This document shows positions 3,519 to 5,083 of a DNA stretch of 5,083 nt, in pieces. The notes beneath the pieces are model-generated. The model did no database searches. It saw only the letters and a list, made by a program, of their open reading frames with translations, and had not been told where the DNA came from. The position numbers and the translations under genes were made by a program. Source of the stretch: Pedobacter sp. (GTDB lineage: Bacteria; Bacteroidota; Bacteroidia; Sphingobacteriales; Sphingobacteriaceae). The DNA is taken from NCBI GenBank assembly GCA_030149995.1, contig JASLGV010000494.1:1-5083 (forward strand), read 5' to 3'. Within the stretch, counting starts at the first letter, position 1. Each line of letters starts with the position of its first letter.

Positions 3519-5083
3519 ATGGAGAACTTCTGCAATTCTGTTTTTTCTATTGATGGTTTCTGCAAACAAGTAGGAACAAACCAATACAAAAAATGGTTCC
3601 GGAATAAAGTGTTCAAGAGATATATGGAAAGACTGTTGTATTTCTGTATGCTGATGGCTTTATCTGTTTCTGTAAATGCACAGTTTACAATTATTGAAAC
3701 TTTAAAAGGAAATTCGACCTCTCAGCTTCATCTGGGCGGGGCGGCAAGACTTACATCGGGTGTTAGTGACTCTGATAATAAGTTAAACGATCCTCTAAAC
3801 GAAGGCTGGTTACGGTTAACGGATCCTAAAAATACGCAATCAGGATATGCTCTGATTCAGCAAAGCTTTAAAGCTGGTTTAGGTGTGTTGCTTGATCTTG
3901 AATTTGTAACCTGGGGTGGGAATGGGGCCGATGGGTTTTCATTTTTCCTGTATAATGCCGATTATAAACCTGACTTGCCTGATAACGATCCGCATAAATT
4001 TAAAATCGGTGGTTTTGGTGGTTCTTTGGGTTATGCAAACAGGAACCTGGAAATAGGCGTTACCGGTGCGTATATTGGGGTAGGTGTTGATGAATTTGGT
4101 AATTATTCTAATCCAACTGAAGGCAGAAACGGTGGGCCGGGTGCACACCCAAATTCTATCGGCATCAGAGGATCTGGTACCGGCGAAACCGGTTATCAGT
4201 GGTTGGGTGGCAATACAAATCTGAGTGCAACATTGGGTATCCCTAATTTTAAACTGGATTATGGAAATGTTACACAACGCCCATCGCAGGCAGATTATTA
4301 CCGGAGAATCCAGTTACAAATTGTACCAATTGCCGGTACCGGAAAATATAGAATTTCTGCCCGCTTAAAAACAGGTATCAATGGTACTTTTAAATCGATT
4401 CTTGGCCCAATTGACATTGATGAGGCACCACCAGAAAACCTAAATCTTGGATTTGCAGCTTCAACAGGCGGTAGTACCAATGTACACGAGGTTCGGAACA
4501 TTATTATTACCACACCAGGCGGGGTTCGGGTCGCTAAATCAGTAGATAAACCTACCGCAAAAGTTGGCGATGAACTTACTTATACCATTACGGTTGTAAA
4601 TCAGGATATTCAGGATTTAACCAACCTGAAACTACAGGATATATTACCAGCCGACTTTGAACCCACGAACATTACTTTTAACAACAATAATAATGTTAAA
4701 AATACGGCAACGGGCTATACACAGACCGATTTATCAGATGTCACGGTTGGCTTGGGTGAACTCGACGAAGCTTATTTTATTGTAAAAGGGAAAGTGAAGA
4801 GTGTACCACAAAGTGGGATTTTAGAAAATACGGCCCATTTTGATGCAAACGGGCAAACAGTCGATAATGACCAGACCAACGACTACGCAACGGCTAAAAC
4901 ACAGATATTATCTCCGGGTTTAAGCTTAACGAAAGTGGTGAGCAATGCGGGCAACTTTAAACTCAACGATGTTATTAAATATGATATAGTTGCCACCAAT
5001 ACCGGTACGGTTACATTAACCAATATCGTCGTAAGTGATCCGAACGGTACGATTGTCAGCGGCAGTCCGATTGTGACTTTGGC
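3519..5083 (+). CDS. Secreted L-type lectin-like protein with DUF11 repeats, 3' end outside window
   Basis: This is an exported surface protein, probably an adhesin or carbohydrate-binding protein; 521 residues are visible with no stop. The first ATG after an in-frame TAA (3513-3515) is 3519. It places a basic extension of 35 residues (KKWFRNKVFKR) before a standard Sec signal peptide that starts at M36 (base 3624), with the hydrophobic core LLYFCMLMALSV and cleavage likely after VNA (54/55). Starting at 3624 instead would give an ordinary signal peptide. Residues about 60-334 resemble a bacterial L-type lectin fold: GADGFSFFLYN (136-146), GGFGGSLGYA (164-173), VGVDEFGNYSNP (188-199, with possible metal ligands D191 and N195) and HEVRNIIITTP near its end. 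DUF11 repeats follow: repeat 1 at about 335-464 (KSVDKPTAKVGDELTYTITV, then ILENTAHF) and repeat 2 from about 465 (LTKVVSNAGNFKLNDVIKYD). Related proteins often continue with more repeats and a type IX secretion C-terminal signal; that part is not visible. Ligand unknown. Confidence 0.93.
   Translation, partial: MENFCNSVFSIDGFCKQVGTNQYKKWFRNKVFKRYMERLLYFCMLMALSVSVNAQFTIIETLKGNSTSQLHLGGAARLTSGVSDSDNKLNDPLNEGWLRLTDPKNTQSGYALIQQSFKAGLGVLLDLEFVTWGGNGADGFSFFLYNADYKPDLPDNDPHKFKIGGFGGSLGYANRNLEIGVTGAYIGVGVDEFGNYSNPTEGRNGGPGAHPNSIGIRGSGTGETGYQWLGGNTNLSATLGIPNFKLDYGNVTQRPSQADYYRRIQLQIVPIAGTGKYRISARLKTGINGTFKSILGPIDIDEAPPENLNLGFAASTGGSTNVHEVRNIIITTPGGVRVAKSVDKPTAKVGDELTYTITVVNQDIQDLTNLKLQDILPADFEPTNITFNNNNNVKNTATGYTQTDLSDVTVGLGELDEAYFIVKGKVKSVPQSGILENTAHFDANGQTVDNDQTNDYATAKTQILSPGLSLTKVVSNAGNFKLNDVIKYDIVATNTGTVTLTNIVVSDPNGTIVSGSPIVTL

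Noticed and set aside
3939..4513. Reverse-strand open frames opposite the lectin-like gene
   Set aside because: They lie fully opposite a well-supported domain-bearing frame and resemble no family; they are shadows.

Overview
The window looks like chromosomal DNA of a Bacteroidota species, most likely a Sphingobacteriia-type soil or water bacterium (Pedobacter or Mucilaginibacter-like; the genus is a guess). The signs are AT-rich DNA, A/T-rich leaders with no Shine-Dalgarno sequence, exact matches to the Bacteroidota -7 promoter element TANNTTTG, a membrane-anchored AraC-type regulator, a LytTR response regulator, and a large surface protein made of an L-type lectin-like domain followed by DUF11 repeats. 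All genes are on the + strand.

Layout: (1) 2-352, the C-terminal ATP-binding domain of a sensor histidine kinase cut by the window start, followed by a 10-bp hairpin. (2) 353-560, a leader with a candidate promoter, a hairpin and a perfect 19-bp tandem repeat. (3) 561-1268, a complete LytTR response regulator. (4) 1269-1603, no gene, but two terminator-like hairpins and an AraC-gene promoter. (5) 1604-2662, a six-helix membrane AraC-type regulator. (6) 2687-2729, a 43-nt hairpin element. (7) 2777-3193, a small orphan protein resembling a degenerate receiver domain. (8) 3198-3240, a second copy of the 43-nt element. (9) 3241-3518, a long structured leader with a -7 box, a hairpin with one bulge and a doubtful 48-codon ORF. 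(10) 3519 to the window end, the N-terminal 521 residues of a secreted lectin/DUF11 protein.

The main observation is intergenic. The octamer GGATGAAA (or its complement TTTCATCC) occurs six times: twice in the tandem repeat just before the LytTR gene, and twice in each 43-nt inverted-repeat element flanking the pseudo-receiver gene. I noticed no copy inside a coding region. The two 43-nt elements share arm length (16), loop length (11) and a conserved loop core. Their differences largely keep + strand RNA pairing through G-U wobbles. This could be a local regulon linking the LytTR regulator, the pseudo-receiver and the lectin-like surface protein. It could instead be a structured RNA or repeat family, or cassette-like boundaries around the small gene. 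The sequence alone does not decide between these.
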